A stretch of DNA of 64,000 nucleotides, from positions 124,001-188,000 of the forward strand of contig NW_026570363.1 of the NCBI RefSeq assembly GCF_019649055.1, given 5' to 3'. Shown in pieces: positions 1 through 12,792 of the stretch; position 1 is the stretch's first letter; the number at the start of each line of letters is the position of its first letter. The notes below the pieces were generated by a model. The model was not told the origin of the DNA. It ran no database searches and saw only the letters and a list, made by a program, of their open reading frames with translations. Made by a program: the position numbers and the translations under genes. Source of the DNA: Paramacrobiotus metropolitanus (taxonomy: Eukaryota > Tardigrada > Eutardigrada > Parachela > Macrobiotidae).

Positions 1-1634
1 TCTTTTAAAGTAAGGTCCACTTCAGCGTGTCCTGAAGGAAGTCCGTGTGTGCATCCAGGAAAAAGCAAAAAACAATACAGGAAAACGACTGCTTCACCAG
101 GAAAGCCTAATTGTACAGAATCATCCCAAGTAAACAGACATTTACAACAGCATAAAAAGGTATAGTATATTACGCACGAATGTTGGGTTTCTAGCCAGTA
201 TCGCAATGATCGATCTGTTTTCTTCCTACGGGAATGTTTGTTCTAACACATCGTCTGCCGTCATTGAGCACGTTAGGAGCACAAAGCTTCCGGCAGCACT
301 TTACTACCTATTGTAGACGTTTTCAAGGTTCTTGTAAAAGCCTTTTGTTGTCCATATACGACTAGCACGTTCTGCATCCGTGAAGTATTTACTCTATGCA
401 AGTGTAAGGACGTGCTACAGTCTTGTTGTGATACCATACCCCGATATTTAAGAAACAGGGAACGCGCGCAGTTAATAGATCCCATTCAGGGAAGCCTACG
501 TAACGTTGGCCCGCCTGCTCGTCAGCCATTTACGTCTACCGTACTACAGCCTCAACTTGTACTCATAGTTGTAGTTTTTTGAATCAAAACTCAAAACGGT
601 GCGAACAACAATGGATTAATCGAGGTGTACACTGTACAGTGTATTGTGTTACGATAATATACACTGTATTCTGTTTGCGAACTCCATGACCTTTTAAAAA
701 ACCAACCACAGATAAAGAAGAAATTCCAAACAGCCTTGCATCGAAGTCAATACTCGTGGAAACTGAGTCAGTTATACATTCTGTTGTAAAAAATCATGTT
801 TGCTCCGGAGCAGTTTCCCGGATGGTGGATCACGTTCCGATAGAACACACGTTTTAGCGATGAAGTGTTTACAACTGCACGTGAATGAGGGAACCATGTC
901 TGAAATTCAAAAGATTTCACAGCAAGTTAATTATTCCTAATTCTGCCAGAAGTTACCTTATGACTAAATGGCTCGCACGTTTGACCGAAAAGGTAAAACT
1001 GCATGTGAAAATGAGTGACGCAAGATAAGAACTGCATGCCATGAAAAGCTAAATTCATTCATTGGGAAGTTGGCCGGCTTAGAACAGCTCTGCGGGCATG
1101 GATCAGTGATACGAGCTTGGTGCGATATTCCGCTGACATGATGAAAAATATTACCTAAAACAATAAAACATTTATTGTAGTTTTTATCCAGAATTTGTAC
1201 TATGAGGAAACACGTATCGCTGACTGATACCGGTATAAAAGGAAACTCTTTCCCAATTATCGTAAAAGGAGCAGCACCCAAAACGCTCATCTCTTTATCT
1301 CGAATTATTTCTAGGCATAAACGTTGACACATAAAATGCAATAAGATGAAAGCTATACTGACCGATGCTGCACACCAATGATCTTTTTTTACCTAATTAC
1401 AGTAATTACCCAACTAATTTTAATGAGCTATGTTTCAAATCAGTATTTCTTTTAATGTTTTATTTATCATAACAGACATAAACTCTGTCCAAAATTGGAA
1501 TGGTTCAGCAAAATTACCGTACAGCGAAAGAAATTATGGACTAAGTAGTACCTGTTTGCAGTACATCAAAAGTAAGTGTTAATTGTCGATATACCGAGTA
1601 CCAAGTAGTACTAACTGTTTTAACTGAACATCTT
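1..1634. other. Intergenic, no gene recognised
   Basis: AT-rich sequence with only short ORFs that lack domain character. The GPCR to the right reads towards this region. A possible donor at its NP motif (near 1782) could lead to a last exon here, but I found no convincing acceptor followed by a TM7 tail. Confidence 0.5.
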
Positions 1635-2702
1635 TTATTCTGTATTTGTTATAAAAATCTGTATCTGAATATCTGTATTTTTATTTGAGTGGATACTATT
1701 TTTAAGTACTTTACTGTGTATGTAATTAGTATTATCAAAATTTTGAGATGGAATTCTATTTAAAACAGCACGACAGTTTACCGGATTTCCGGCAAAGCCC
1801 ATAAAGTACACAGTCCGCGTCCACAATCCAAGGTGCGGATACACCGCATAGAGAAACGGCGCCAGTGACACAATCATCGTATGCGGCAGATAGCACAGTA
1901 GATACCAGAACGCGGAGACAAACAGCATGCGTGCCATACTCAACTTCTTCCGCTGTCGCTGGAGGTCACTCTGTTGCGCCGGTGTCAGAACGCTATCATC
2001 CGGGACCGTCCGACGGATTCCGTACTTTTTCCACGATCCCAGCAAAATAATTGCGTAGCACAACAACGTCCCGCTTAACGGAATAACCATGCAGAGGAAA
2101 TTGACGGCCTGCAGCACCCAGCTTTGTCCGGAGGGCGAAGGGCGTACCACACACGTACCCCAGGGAATGTACACCGGCATCGACTGGCCACCGAATTTCG
2201 CCGCCAACATGATCATAACAATTAGCGGGACAATCCAGGCAAAGGCCAGCGTGACGAGTACGGACTTTGTGTTGACGTAGCGGCTGTACGAGTGCGGGAA
2301 GTGAACAGCCATTAGACGGTTAATGGAGAGGTTCAGCATGGTCCACTGCTCGGCGCCCGCGATCCACATATAAAAGAACTGAAAAATATCGCAAGAATAG
2401 GTCCCGAAGCGAAACTTCGGCAGGTAATACGTGAACTGGATCGCAGGATATAACCCGCTACAGATGGCTAATTCCGCTGACAGGAAATGGAGGATGAGGA
2501 TTTGCGATGCGCTGATGCGATTTTGTCCGGCTTTAACGACGGCGTAAATGGCCAAGATGAGAAAGGTCACCGAAACCAACATCAGGATAAAGTTGACGGC
2601 AAACCACACGGTTAAGTGCGTATCAGCGACACTTTTTGGAATTGGTGATCCGGTGCGGTTATCCCATGTATCGAATGTCGGTTGGTTGGAGTCGTTTGCC
2701 AT
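1635..2702 (-). CDS. Rhodopsin-like G-protein-coupled receptor
   Basis: A 355-residue reading frame with seven hydrophobic segments, a short N-terminus with NRT glycosylation sites and no signal peptide. TM1 is near residues 33-56. TM3 is followed by SINRLMAVHFP, at the DRY position but with Asn in place of Asp. TM6 (FVSAFWYLLCYLPHTMIV) carries the CxxP-like hinge. TM7 ends in GNP. This is class A GPCR architecture, acting in the plasma membrane; the ligand cannot be inferred. After GNP the frame continues into a low-complexity tail rich in I, N and Q. That tail may be intron read-through, because a GTAAAC donor sits exactly after NP, so the true C-terminus may lie in an unrecognised exon. 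The first Met fits the usual N-terminal length. Two other receptors in the window share the Asp loss and the FP motif. Confidence 0.82.
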   Translation of the reverse strand: MANDSNQPTFDTWDNRTGSPIPKSVADTHLTVWFAVNFILMLVSVTFLILAIYAVVKAGQNRISASQILILHFLSAELAICSGLYPAIQFTYYLPKFRFGTYSCDIFQFFYMWIAGAEQWTMLNLSINRLMAVHFPHSYSRYVNTKSVLVTLAFAWIVPLIVMIMLAAKFGGQSMPVYIPWGTCVVRPSPSGQSWVLQAVNFLCMVIPLSGTLLCYAIILLGSWKKYGIRRTVPDDSVLTPAQQSDLQRQRKKLSMARMLFVSAFWYLLCYLPHTMIVSLAPFLYAVYPHLGLWTRTVYFMGFAGNPVNCRAVLNRIPSQNFDNTNYIHSKVLKNSIHSNKNTDIQIQIFITNTE

Positions 2703-3608
2703 TACAGTATATCACGCACCAGTGGTAACTAAAGGTCACAAAGGTACGGAACGGTACGATGTTGATGCAGCCTTTGGCAAATTTAACTCCCGATTACTCA
2801 GAAACGCGTGTATAGTTCTTACGTGTCAACCAAACGAGCAGTTATATGTGCAAGCTAGTTCAGATGCGCAAGATTTGCTTTTACGTCACGCCTAACGGAA
2901 AACAAGCTGTAGCGTCAGACTAACGCTTGGCTCACTTCCTGTTTGGCAAGTAATTTGCAGCCTAAGTCGCAGTTTGCGTAATAACGCAATTCGAGTGTTT
3001 GCGTCACTTTGTAGGGCAATTCTTTGACTAGGTACTCGGAAGGATGTTACAACATTCACTCTCTTCAGTCGTTGTTCAGATTTGCGTAGTGAATGTCACC
3101 GTTAATTACGAGTAAATAGGCAAAAAAGTCTTACGACGTTTCCGGTGATTAACTGGCCAGGAATAACAAGAGCGGAAGTTATTCGTCTCGCTGCTGTGTC
3201 TACCTGCTTGTTAATGATATTGAAAGCGTGCGGCCAGAATCGCACAGATTCGCCAGAATCGCACAAACAAAGCAATAAACTGTAAGCACTGATTACGACG
3301 GAAACAGTTGATAGTTATATAATACGGTAAAACGACAATTACCACTTACTGTACGAGACAAAAAGCCATAAACAAACCATAATGTGAAATAAAATTGCTA
3401 AAATCGCAAATTACAAACTCTTTAGGAAAAACTTCCCTGGAGCAATCCAAAAATCACAACAAAGATCAAGCTAAAATCCACATTAAAAGCCCACGGAGCC
3501 CACAGAGTCTACCTAACTCAACATGGAAACTTTTAGTAAATAATCGTTAAGTTAACACGTTAATCAGCACAGTCTAAGCACTTCACAGTGGCGTCGTGCC
3601 GTTTCTGC
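2703..3608. other. Intergenic between GPCR and HTH gene
   Basis: This stretch holds the upstream side of the minus-strand GPCR and the downstream side of the HTH gene's last exon. I see no ORF with protein character, no RNA gene and no clear repeat. Confidence 0.5.
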
Positions 3609-6600
3609 TCATCGGAAGAAATACGGCAGATGTGGTATGGAAATCTTGCAGCAATGGCGCATACCGATCTGCCCGCTTAAGGATAGCAGCGCCTCCGCTG
3701 CCTCAGCCCGCGCATGTCCGGAAGGGGTCGGAGACAGTTCTCCAGTATCGCTTTCTTCATGGGATGGACCGGACATTAAAATGCTACGGACCCGTTCCAT
3801 GGTCACACCCAGTTGCTCGGCAATACTGGCGACGTGGAACTCCCCACCAAAAAAATCATCAAAGGCGTCCATCTGCTGCTCGTCGTCACTGCTAACCTCT
3901 GCAAAAATTAAGCAATGTAAGTCACTGAATGTATTTACAGTTATACGTAGAGATTCGACGGACAAACTAAATAATACACAAAAAGTACCGGGTGGCACCG
4001 GTCCGCGGTTCAAAAATTATTTCTGATTCATATCCGCTGGATTGAACGGATATGATCTTTTGTTTGAGCAATACTACGATGTGCCTCAAAGCCCGATCAC
4101 TTTGTGAAAATGCGGCTTGAAACACCAGTCACTCACGCATCCCATTTCTTAGAGGAAACGAACCGGTATGTGGTAATAAAATCGTGTACATTCACGAAAA
4201 CATTCGTGCACTCCCAAACACTTTTTCGCAATGTTTTATGGCATTGGGAAATGATGCATTATACTAGCGCGAAAACCGCTTGTGCGAGCAATATCCCAGT
4301 GGAAAGTTGTGAGGTAAAATTAAATTCTAGAACGATTAAACGCAAACGTCATACCAAACGTCTCGTTAACGACTTATATTCTTTTTTTTGGAAATCACTG
4401 TAGCCACCACTTTTCACCCCCGTTTTTTATAGACACCCATTTTCGCACCTCGTAAATTAAAGCACCCGCTTTTACAATTATTTAAATAAGAACACCGTGT
4501 TTGCGGTTATTACAGACACCCATTTCATTGTCCATTTTCAGGAATCTGACATTTACATAAATTGTACGTAAACTTTTTGTTGATTATGACCTTTCCACCG
4601 GGCAAAATGACAATATCAACTAAAACGTTTGGATCTTTGACATGAATTTCGTTGAATATTTTACTTGTTCCAACATTTCTACCGCAGTTCTCCAACCTCG
4701 GTCAGTTATTTCCGCTTTGATGGGAATGTCTGCGATCGATCGTCAGCACTCAACAGCCTGCAACATCTTTGCCCGTCTCATTACCCATTTGAAGTTGTAC
4801 GGTTGTTAATGCCTTTAGCGACTTCTTGACTGATAGTTAGTGATACCATTGTCTTTTTCTCCGCCGAGTTTACAGTTAGCAGTCAATTTTCTGGAATCTT
4901 CTTCCATCTTTTCTGAATGAGCGTGTGGTTGTAATCCACGACCCCATCGTTAATCCTTAGAATTTTCGTACGCGCACTAAGCGCATTTAGGTAGGCTACA
5001 GCACCTACCAAACGTTAAATGCGCATATAGCCAACTGTCTAATGGTGCCTATAAAATTCCGGGTGTCGTCTTAAAAGAAATCAATTAATATAAAAGGGTG
5101 CCTGTAATTCCTTTTCTAATTCAGTTTTTCATTCCTTGTTTTTAAATTCAGTTTTTAAAACATGCTGGAAAGATGGGCCCGTGTCAAAACTATCTGTTCA
5201 CCTTAATGCCATATCAGCGAGATTCGAAGAAGATCGAGCCGTATAACGCGACTTTTGGTACATGGCATACCTGAATGCGTTCAGCATATTCGGAATCTTT
5301 CTTACCGTCGTAACTCCGCAACCGGAAGTTGCGTGCGTTGACGATTTTCACGTCAACATACACAAGTTATGTGGCTTAAGCGTACGAGTGCACCATGAAA
5401 TAATGCAAAAAAGCGTTTAAGGGTGAGTTCGTACCTCTCTATAAAATCAACCTCTACCTCTACAGCCCATTTTGTACCTTCCTATAAAACTGGCCCGTTT
5501 TTTTGTGCACTGCATTCCACGTATTCCGACATGTGCTCCATCTGTATTTACGGTGTATTCTTAACAGATTTGCATTAGATGGTCTCTGTTGATTGTCAAA
5601 AAGCAATAAAGCCGAAATATTTCTTGAGACGGGTCAAAACGGTACGAAAGAACCACCGTAACAGGTATCCATTCAACGGGGTATGTGTTAGGGAAAGTTT
5701 TTTTTCCCGCAATTTGTTTCCAGGGCAATATTTCTGATATACTGTATCCTGAGAGTACTGTACGTCACCATATTTTGTTTTGGTTTCTTAGTTTTTTCAG
5801 GCTTGGGTTATTTAACTACTGTAGAACAGCAGTCAATACTTAGTGAATAAAAGACGCATACTTGGAATCCGGTACCATGCTGGAGGAAGTAGACAGTAGT
5901 TATAGAGGCGGCTCAGGCGAGATAACAAAGTTTGAGGAATACTTTGGGAATACAGGCGGAATACAAATTGTATACGTGGAAATACGGGCACACTCCACAG
6001 CACTTATCAGTCCTACCTGTATTACTAACCAGGGCACATAGGGGTCCTCCAAATTCAGAAAAATTTCATATTTTGTAAAATGGTAGTATACTATCGTAGT
6101 ATGGTTAAAAAAATATTTCATCTGCCATGGTCAAGAGGGCGTGGCCAGACAGCATTTAAAAGTTTGCATAGTATCACATACTATGCAATGCAGTGAGTGG
6201 AGTTATTCGTAATTAGTTTTATATTAAATATTTACCGTAGCACCGTGAACTTTTGAAACTGTTGAGTGGTGATGTAAACGAAGACCACGTGCGGCGACTC
6301 GTGTCACTGCTGCCTAAATCCACATTTTCGAAAATCTGTTATGAAATGCAGTACGAGTACATATCTGCTAATTAGTAAAAGAAGTTTTTTGCACGGTTTA
6401 CTCGTACATACAATACTAACTGATAAAAAATTTTCGAAAATGTGTACTGGCAGCAATGACACGAGCTGCCGCACGTGGGCATCGTTTACATCACAACTGG
6501 ACAGCTGCAAAAGTTCACGGTGCTACAGTAAAAATTCAATATAAAACTAAATACGAATAACTCCGCTCACTGCATTGCATAGTATGTGATAATACGCGAA

Positions 6601-9600
6601 CTTTTAATTACTGTCTGGCCACGCCCCCTTGACCATGGCAGATGAAAATATTTTTTTAAGCATACTGCGATAGTATACTACCATTTTACAAAATATGAAA
6701 TTTTTCTGAATTTGGAGGACCCCTATGTGCCCTGGTAAGGTACTTTTAGTCTTCAACGGTATTACCACATATTTCATTCGTAATCTGTCTGTATTTCTAC
6801 TGTGTTTACGAGGTGTTTACATTATATAGCTTTTAGTCATGACTGTTGTCTTCTTTAGTGAGTCCCGGTATTCTCCCTTTTCCCCCCGTTTTTCTCCATG
6901 CATCTGCATTCTTGGATTTTTAATTAAAAATATTAAAATACGCGCTGAATTCCGGTAGAATACTTGCGGAACACGGAAGAACTATATCTCGGTACACTAA
7001 AGAAGACTGGAGGCAAACATCAAAGTCAGATAATAAACAAATTGTTATTACGGTAGGATTAGGGCAGAATACGCAGGATTACCGGCCCATTGGTAAAGAA
7101 TACTTAAATCACATTATAGCGGAAGCGGAGAATACGATATGAGTACAGTACGAATACAAGCGGAATACCTATGGTTAGGAATACAGTAATAAGAAGCGGG
7201 GTCGATTTTTTAAAGTGATACGAAAAGGGCCATGTCTATAAAGGTGATATAAGTACAAATTAAGGGTGCACGAAAGTTTCCGTGAATGTGCCCGAATTTC
7301 GTACATTGTAGCGAAACGCACTTCTTAACGAGAGGTTCTACCGTGTTCGCTATCTAAGCCGCAGAATCGATTGCACGCAATGCGCGAAGCGCTAATAGCA
7401 AACCCGAGGCAACTAATAACACCCAAAATGATTATACTACACATTCCAATGAAATAAAAAAATTGTTTGCATGTTTTAAGCGAAAGAAACCGAAGTTATT
7501 CACTACGATTTTTTAAACTGTTATAAAAAATTTCATTGATGTCAAAAAAATTTATTTTTTACGCAGATACAGTGCATACTGGAATATGAAAAACTTTGTG
7601 AAGAGCTTTTTTCAATAAAGTTTAAAATGCGTTTAAAATTTGCATTTTTTGACACCCGATGACACCTTTATTTTTATGTACGGAGCTGGGAAACAATAAT
7701 CTAGAAAAACGCTCCACAAAGTTTTTAACAAATGTTTTTTTTTGCATACTGTTCAAAGTTGGGAATTTTCTTAGGTTTTCTAAATTAGTTATAGATTTTA
7801 CGGATTAAATTTGTCAAATTGCGCAGTATTTGGCGAAGAACTTTCTTTGTTCTACACTTTCGTGGAATGCTTCACTTTTGCGCCTGCAGTGCCGCCACAA
7901 TAATATGAGCGGAGAATGACCACTGGCGCTCACACAACAGTGTTAGGCCTATCCCTTTGTCTTGCGGGACTTGTTATCGCTTAGTGTCCTCACTGTGTAT
8001 ACATGCTTTTGGTCTGCTTTCTATTACAGCTGCCATTCGATTGTTATTCTAACGCCTTTTTCCTTCTTATTCTATTGCCAGTTATGGTCATTAATTCGGC
8101 TGTGCGCTTTCACCACAGGTGGCAGCAGAGCAGAAAGATCTTCAGTCCGCCAAAACAATAGGAGCAACTATCACAAAAAAATTTAAAAAATTTTAAGTTG
8201 CCATTCGATTTAACCGAACTTTGGTCTGAAGGTGTACCAGACCATGTTGATTACAGTTACAAAGTTTCGAAAATCAATATTTTTGTAACCACGACATGGT
8301 AGAACTTCTTCTTAAGAAGAAGTTTCTTCTTACAAAGCTTTCAAAATGAATGTTTTCCGGGAACTCGGCATAACCGTCTCTGATGTTATGGTACTTGCTT
8401 TTGATAAATAAACACACAAATCTTCCCGTTGCATATCTCGAAACCCAACGCGTCACTGTGCACGTTTCTTTGATGTTTTGCTTTATTACGTAAATTGGAC
8501 GCAGTGCTTAACCTACCGTTGTGGCTTTCCACGCAACCGAAAGCAATGGCCTCAATATCGGTGAAATCGATAGCCTCTTCCAGAGGTGCTTCCGGAGCCG
8601 CTGCTTCCTCATTCTCGCTTAGCGATGACGGGTCATGGGCTGTTTGATTCTCATCTTGAAGCTTCGGAACGCCGTGATCACCCCTGAAACTTTTTGAACA
8701 TCCGAGACGGGATTTCGGGCGACGACGTAGGATGGACTTTGGCTGTGACGCCGGTTGAAGTTGCGGTTCACCGTCATCGACGTCATTGACAACGCGTACC
8801 TCCCACATGTCGGCTTCCTGGCTGGCTTCCTTCAGGATCTTTTCTACAACCCAGGTACCGGCCTTGGTATGCTCCTTAATGGTCGCATACGTGCAACCCT
8901 CATCCCGCAGTTTCCGCACAATCTCCTGCAAATAAGACGGGAATCCAACATTAAAGATTTCAAAGTTAAACGCTGAAATAGAGTCATTCCAAAATCAAAA
9001 GTGGCATTAACGTACATTTTCTTAATATTTCATCTAGAAATTTTCTTTAGGTTGCTCTGTAAATAGGTCCGAATACAAGCTTGTCGAGGAATCGAGGGAG
9101 TAAAGATACAAACAGTGCACATTAAGCGCTTTATTGGCATCAGAATGATGGCTACTACACTACAATTGTCGCAGTAACAGTTATTTAATACAAAACTTCC
9201 AATATTATTTTAACTTCTGAAGTAAGTATAAGGTAAAACAACAAAGAAAATATGAAGAAATATGGACATATAAATATTTGAAGTGCACCAGCCATGCCTA
9301 ATGCTACGGTCACACTTCAAGTTTGAAGGCCTTCGCACAGTGCGAAGACGAAAAGTTATAAGAAGTGTGAGCGCACACTGTTCTAAGGGAGCATTCGTAT
9401 CGAACAAAAAGTGTGAGCGGCTTTCGCACCTTCTTCTTAAAACGTGTGGGAAAAGCGTCTTCGCACCGTTTTTGGTGGGAGGGGACTTTCTTCCTCCTTC
9501 GCACAAGTGCGAAGGTTTGATCTTAATGGTCAAAACCATGCAATTTAATATTTAATTACATGGTATATGCTGCTATTTAATATTGTGTGCATTGAAGGTA

Positions 9601-11421
9601 TAAGTGGTAACAGTGGTTCACAGTTTCACGCAGTTTTGCAGGAGTTTACATAATGCACACATACCTGCAATTTTAATAGCAGCGCAGCCAGCGCTGCACA
9701 TGAAACGCCATCTACTAAAGCACAACGAAAACCACCAGTTGGCTGACCTCAGCAGTAGCCGAAAACAGGGGATGACGTCTAGTTTTATCATTTTATGTAT
9801 TGTATATGTACTTTTAGCATATATAGGGGAAATCGATAGCATTCTATACGCCTTCCCTGTACTGCTCCAGTCATCCGTATGGCTTTCCACGTCATGGCCG
9901 AGGAGGGATTCTTAAAAGCGCCACATTTATACCTGAACATTGATAGCTATAAAGTCGCTTTAGCAAGCATATCTCGAAATGCGTACGAATGATTACCTTC
10001 AAACTGCCTTGTACCTGTATTTCAGGAAAATCTCTTTCCTGTTTTTTACAAAAGATTCACAAAGACCTCAGAGTTAAACGTTAGAAAAACGAATTTTATG
10101 GACTTCCGGCGCGTGACACAGGTGGCAGTGACAGTGGCACCGCCCCGCGTGATTTGGCTCACATTTAGAAAGTTTTCGAAATCTTCCATCCTTTTAATTT
10201 TCGATTTTCGGGCGCAAGAGTGGCTTCTTCTGCGCAACTTTGGTTGCAGAATGAAGAATAAATTACGAGAATCAATCTAACAATAAGTGTTAAATGTGCC
10301 TTTTTGAACCAGATTTGTGAACACTCCCAAGATTCTGGCTGCGCGGCGCACAAAAATGTGCAAATTCTACTGTCACTGCAGTGACTGCAGCACTTTGTTG
10401 ATTACACGGTACATGTACCTGCATCCATGTAGAGGTATTATGCAGCAGCTTTAAAAAGCCCTGTTCAGCCTTGACGTGGAAATCCATACGGATGACTGGA
10501 GCAGTACAGGGAAGGTGTAATGTATGCTATCTATTTCCCCCTATATGTATCGCAATATAGGCTCTCTGACAGTATGTTTACGGCACTCAACGGTCCTCGT
10601 TTGGCACTTAGCAGTAGGTGCATCACCGACCGAAAATTTACCGGCCACATTTTGAAAACCGGAAACTTCCCGTGCATGTCCACGACTTTCATACTATGTA
10701 CCGGGTCACTGCACGGGGTATACGTATATGCACTAGCGGAGTTACATAACAAAAGCACATAATGCGTACTTGTAAACTGTTTGTTATTCAACCCTACCTG
10801 CAGATGCTGGTATTTGTACTGGCCGCGCCCCGGAAAGGACTTTCCATGCTGCTCCAGCAGCGTCTTCAGTTGATAGCGATTCAGTTTGAACTGGCACATA
10901 ATGTCGGGGCCACTGGCTCCTTGGTCGAACAAATGCAGTGCCGTGTTTCTCTGCTCCGGCGTAAGAGGAAGGTTGTCCCGTTTAGAGAAGCTGCGGCCTG
11001 CTTGATAAATTACACTGTCCACGGCCGAATCAACCACTTTGACGTTGTGTACAATGTCCGTTCGTGCTAATCCTTTTTCGAACAACTGTAGGATCAGTTT
11101 CCGTTGCTCCTCACTGACGGCAGGCTTCGCGGCGTCGGACGGGTCATCAACCGGATCGGCAGCGCGTAGTATCTTATAGACTGTTGTCAGGTCAACTTGC
11201 AGCCGCTTGGCTATCTCGATTCTTGTGCACTGTTTGTCACGATCCAACCGGAGAATCTCCTGCTTTTGTTCGTCCGTAAGCCGCTTCTTCTGCACTCTTC
11301 CTTCCTTTAGCAGAAACCGCCCTAGTGCGCTGTGGTTGATGCCCGCGCGTTCCACAATTTCGTTCCGTGTGGAACCCCGGTCCAGCAGTTTGAGAATGAG
11401 TTTCCGCTGCTTCTTGTCCAT
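3609..11421 (-). CDS. Protein with six helix-turn-helix-like repeats (3 exons)
   Basis: Three exons join in frame: 11421-10798 (phase 0), 8925-8517 (phase 1) and 3898-3609, giving 440 residues. The introns are 8926-10797 (1872 bp) and 3899-8516 (4618 bp). Exon 1 holds four tandem units of about 45-50 residues, near 1-42, 49-88, 103-143 and 154-194. Each follows the pattern EQRxxILxLxDxG...I......V..IL. The exon 1/2 junction rebuilds a fifth unit (about 205-243). A more divergent sixth HTH (FHVASIAEQLGVTMERVRSIL) lies near 365-385. Between units five and six is an acidic, low-complexity linker with a basic patch (RRRPKSRLG). The pattern resembles homeodomain-like or transposase-type HTH folds, so sequence-specific DNA binding is the natural inference. 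I cannot name a family. Start: first Met, immediately before repeat 1. Confidence 0.72.
6029..6735. mobile_element. 707-bp foldback MITE, Harbinger-like
   Basis: Nearly the whole element is an inverted repeat. The left arm starts CCAGGGCACATAGGGGTCC and the right arm ends with its complement; arms are about 330 bp around a short centre near 6380. TAA flanks both ends (6026-6028 and 6736-6738), compatible with the 3-bp TWA duplication of PIF/Harbinger elements. It contains no transposase. It sits in the second intron of the HTH-repeat gene. Confidence 0.8.
8303..8324. repeat. Perfect 22-bp palindrome
   Basis: The two halves AACTTCTTCTT and AAGAAGAAGTT are exactly complementary. It lies in the 4.6-kb intron of the HTH gene. 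No function is evident. Confidence 0.8.
9300..9540. repeat. Hairpin-rich repeat with CTTCGCAC motifs
   Basis: This intronic block has two short palindromes, CTTCGCACAGTGCGAAG near 9331 and CCTTCGCACAAGTGCGAAGG near 9497. Several GTGTGAGCG/CTTCGCACC words lie between them. Both orientations give ORFs that I regard as artefacts of the symmetry. It is probably a small non-autonomous repeat, but no target duplication was identified. Confidence 0.45.
9721..9783. repeat. Solo arm of a dispersed MITE family
   Basis: On the minus strand this resembles the arms of the foldback elements at 31952-32262 and 39962-40168. Shared words are CTAGACGT, CGGCTACTGCTGA and GTCAGCC followed by a CTGG-like run. 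A matching second arm was not found close by, so this may be a truncated copy. Confidence 0.45.
9819..10548. mobile_element. 730-bp MITE with about 100-bp inverted ends
   Basis: The left end (ATATATAGGGGAAATCGATA...) and the complement of the right end (ACATATAGGGGGAAATAGAT...) align over about 75 bp. Alignment includes an uninterrupted shared run through CCTTCCCTGTACTGCTCCAG and the bases after it, then weaker similarity to about 100 bp. The unique centre has no transposase. It lies in the first intron of the HTH-repeat gene. The boundary is accurate to a few bases; the target duplication is unclear. Confidence 0.72.
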
Positions 11422-12635
11422 TCCTCTCCCGGCAGAAGACTTGAATTATATTTCTACTTCACCTAGTACAATGAAGGAAGCACTATCAAGTTGTGGCGGA
11501 ATTACGACATTAACACCACAAATCTTTTAGCAAAACGTTCAGGATGCCGTGTCTAGTGTCTACAAGCCAGAAGCCCACATTCCGGAAGTGTGAGTGTTGG
11601 CGGAATCGGAGCTCGTGCAGTTGTTTACGTATGTGTGCAAATCCAAATCTTATTACAGTGAAACGTGAAACTTCTCTATAACATACACCCTCCGTTCCAG
11701 GCTTTCTGAATGTTACACAGAGGTGTATGGTATACAGGAGCACTGCCTCCAGGGGCACTGCCCTCAAGGGCTCAGGGGCGTAGCCGCCGGGTAGGAAGGT
11801 GAATGTTAAGAGGAGTTTCACTGCAATTTTTAACCTAAATTCGCGTTAGTTTTACTTATTTGCACGCGCATTCGTCCCTAGGCCTGCGTGAAACGTCCCT
11901 ATTTTCCTAGAAAGCGGCATGACAAAATCATTTTGTTTAATAATTTAAATTACAAAAGGATAGAATTCTAAAGTTAATGACATTCTGCACTTTACGAAAA
12001 GTGGGCAGGAAGAAGGTAAAACTGACCAAAACCATGGGGGAAAGACCACGAGGAAGGACGTCAGAAATTGTCAACGATTTCTCTGACAATTCTTCTCAGT
12101 TCGATATCAGTTATTTCGGGTTATAACTTCTTTCGATTCCTCCATGAAGGACGTGCGGACGATATTGGTAATATTAGCTGCATACGTTTAAAGAGAGAGA
12201 AACAAAACAGGGAAACTTACTTGTGGAATGTCCTTTGTACGAGTACAATACATTAGCTGTACCTTACTTACGTACTTCGTTGATAATGAGTTCCCCATAA
12301 AACTTTATGATAAACAAGAGCGGGATTATGACGCTGCGAGTACTGCTGAAATGCAGATTAGTCTATATTCAATCTTCAAAAAAGTACACGTCCCATCAGT
12401 GTTGACTGCACTGTTACCGAATCGGTACCGCCAGCATCCTTCTTCGGTCGATATGACGATCGATGGAGTTTTCAGTTTGGTACACGCACCTTGCATACAG
12501 TACGTGCAACCATCCATTGTTCTCATACGAAGCGGATGCTCGATTCTTAGAAAATTTGATTTATTTCTGCCCCTCTTTTGTTATGCAGCACTGACAAAAG
12601 ATTAATGAGACAACACTTAATCAAAACATACAAAG

Positions 12636-12680
12636 CATGTAGATTATGCTGGTGTAACTTACACCAGCATATTCTATGTG
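12636..12680. repeat. Strong hairpin
   Basis: A perfect 13-bp stem (TATGCTGGTGTAA and its complement) with a one-base centre spans 12645-12671. Weaker pairing extends on both sides through CATGTAGAT and ATTCTATGTG. Confidence 0.75.
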
Positions 12681-12753
12681 AGCGAATACGGCTCATCGGC
12701 CTTTTCCAAACACAATATGTACGTATAAAATGTCCCATAAAGCAGTTTTTTGG

Positions 12754-12792
12754 GTCATGAGGAAGTTAGAGCATCTCTAACTTCCTCATGAC
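12754..12792. repeat. Perfect 18-bp stem hairpin
   Basis: The stem GTCATGAGGAAGTTAGAG is exactly complementary to the bases after a CAT loop. It lies about 80 bp after the preceding hairpin. No function is evident. Confidence 0.8.

Noticed and set aside
9210-9915. ORFs on both strands in the HTH gene intron
   Set aside because: They fall on hairpin and MITE sequence and owe their symmetry to inverted repeats.
12228-12605. 125-codon ORF left of the LTR as a possible Kv N-terminal exon
   Set aside because: No T1 or S1 pattern, no suitable donor phase, and low protein character.
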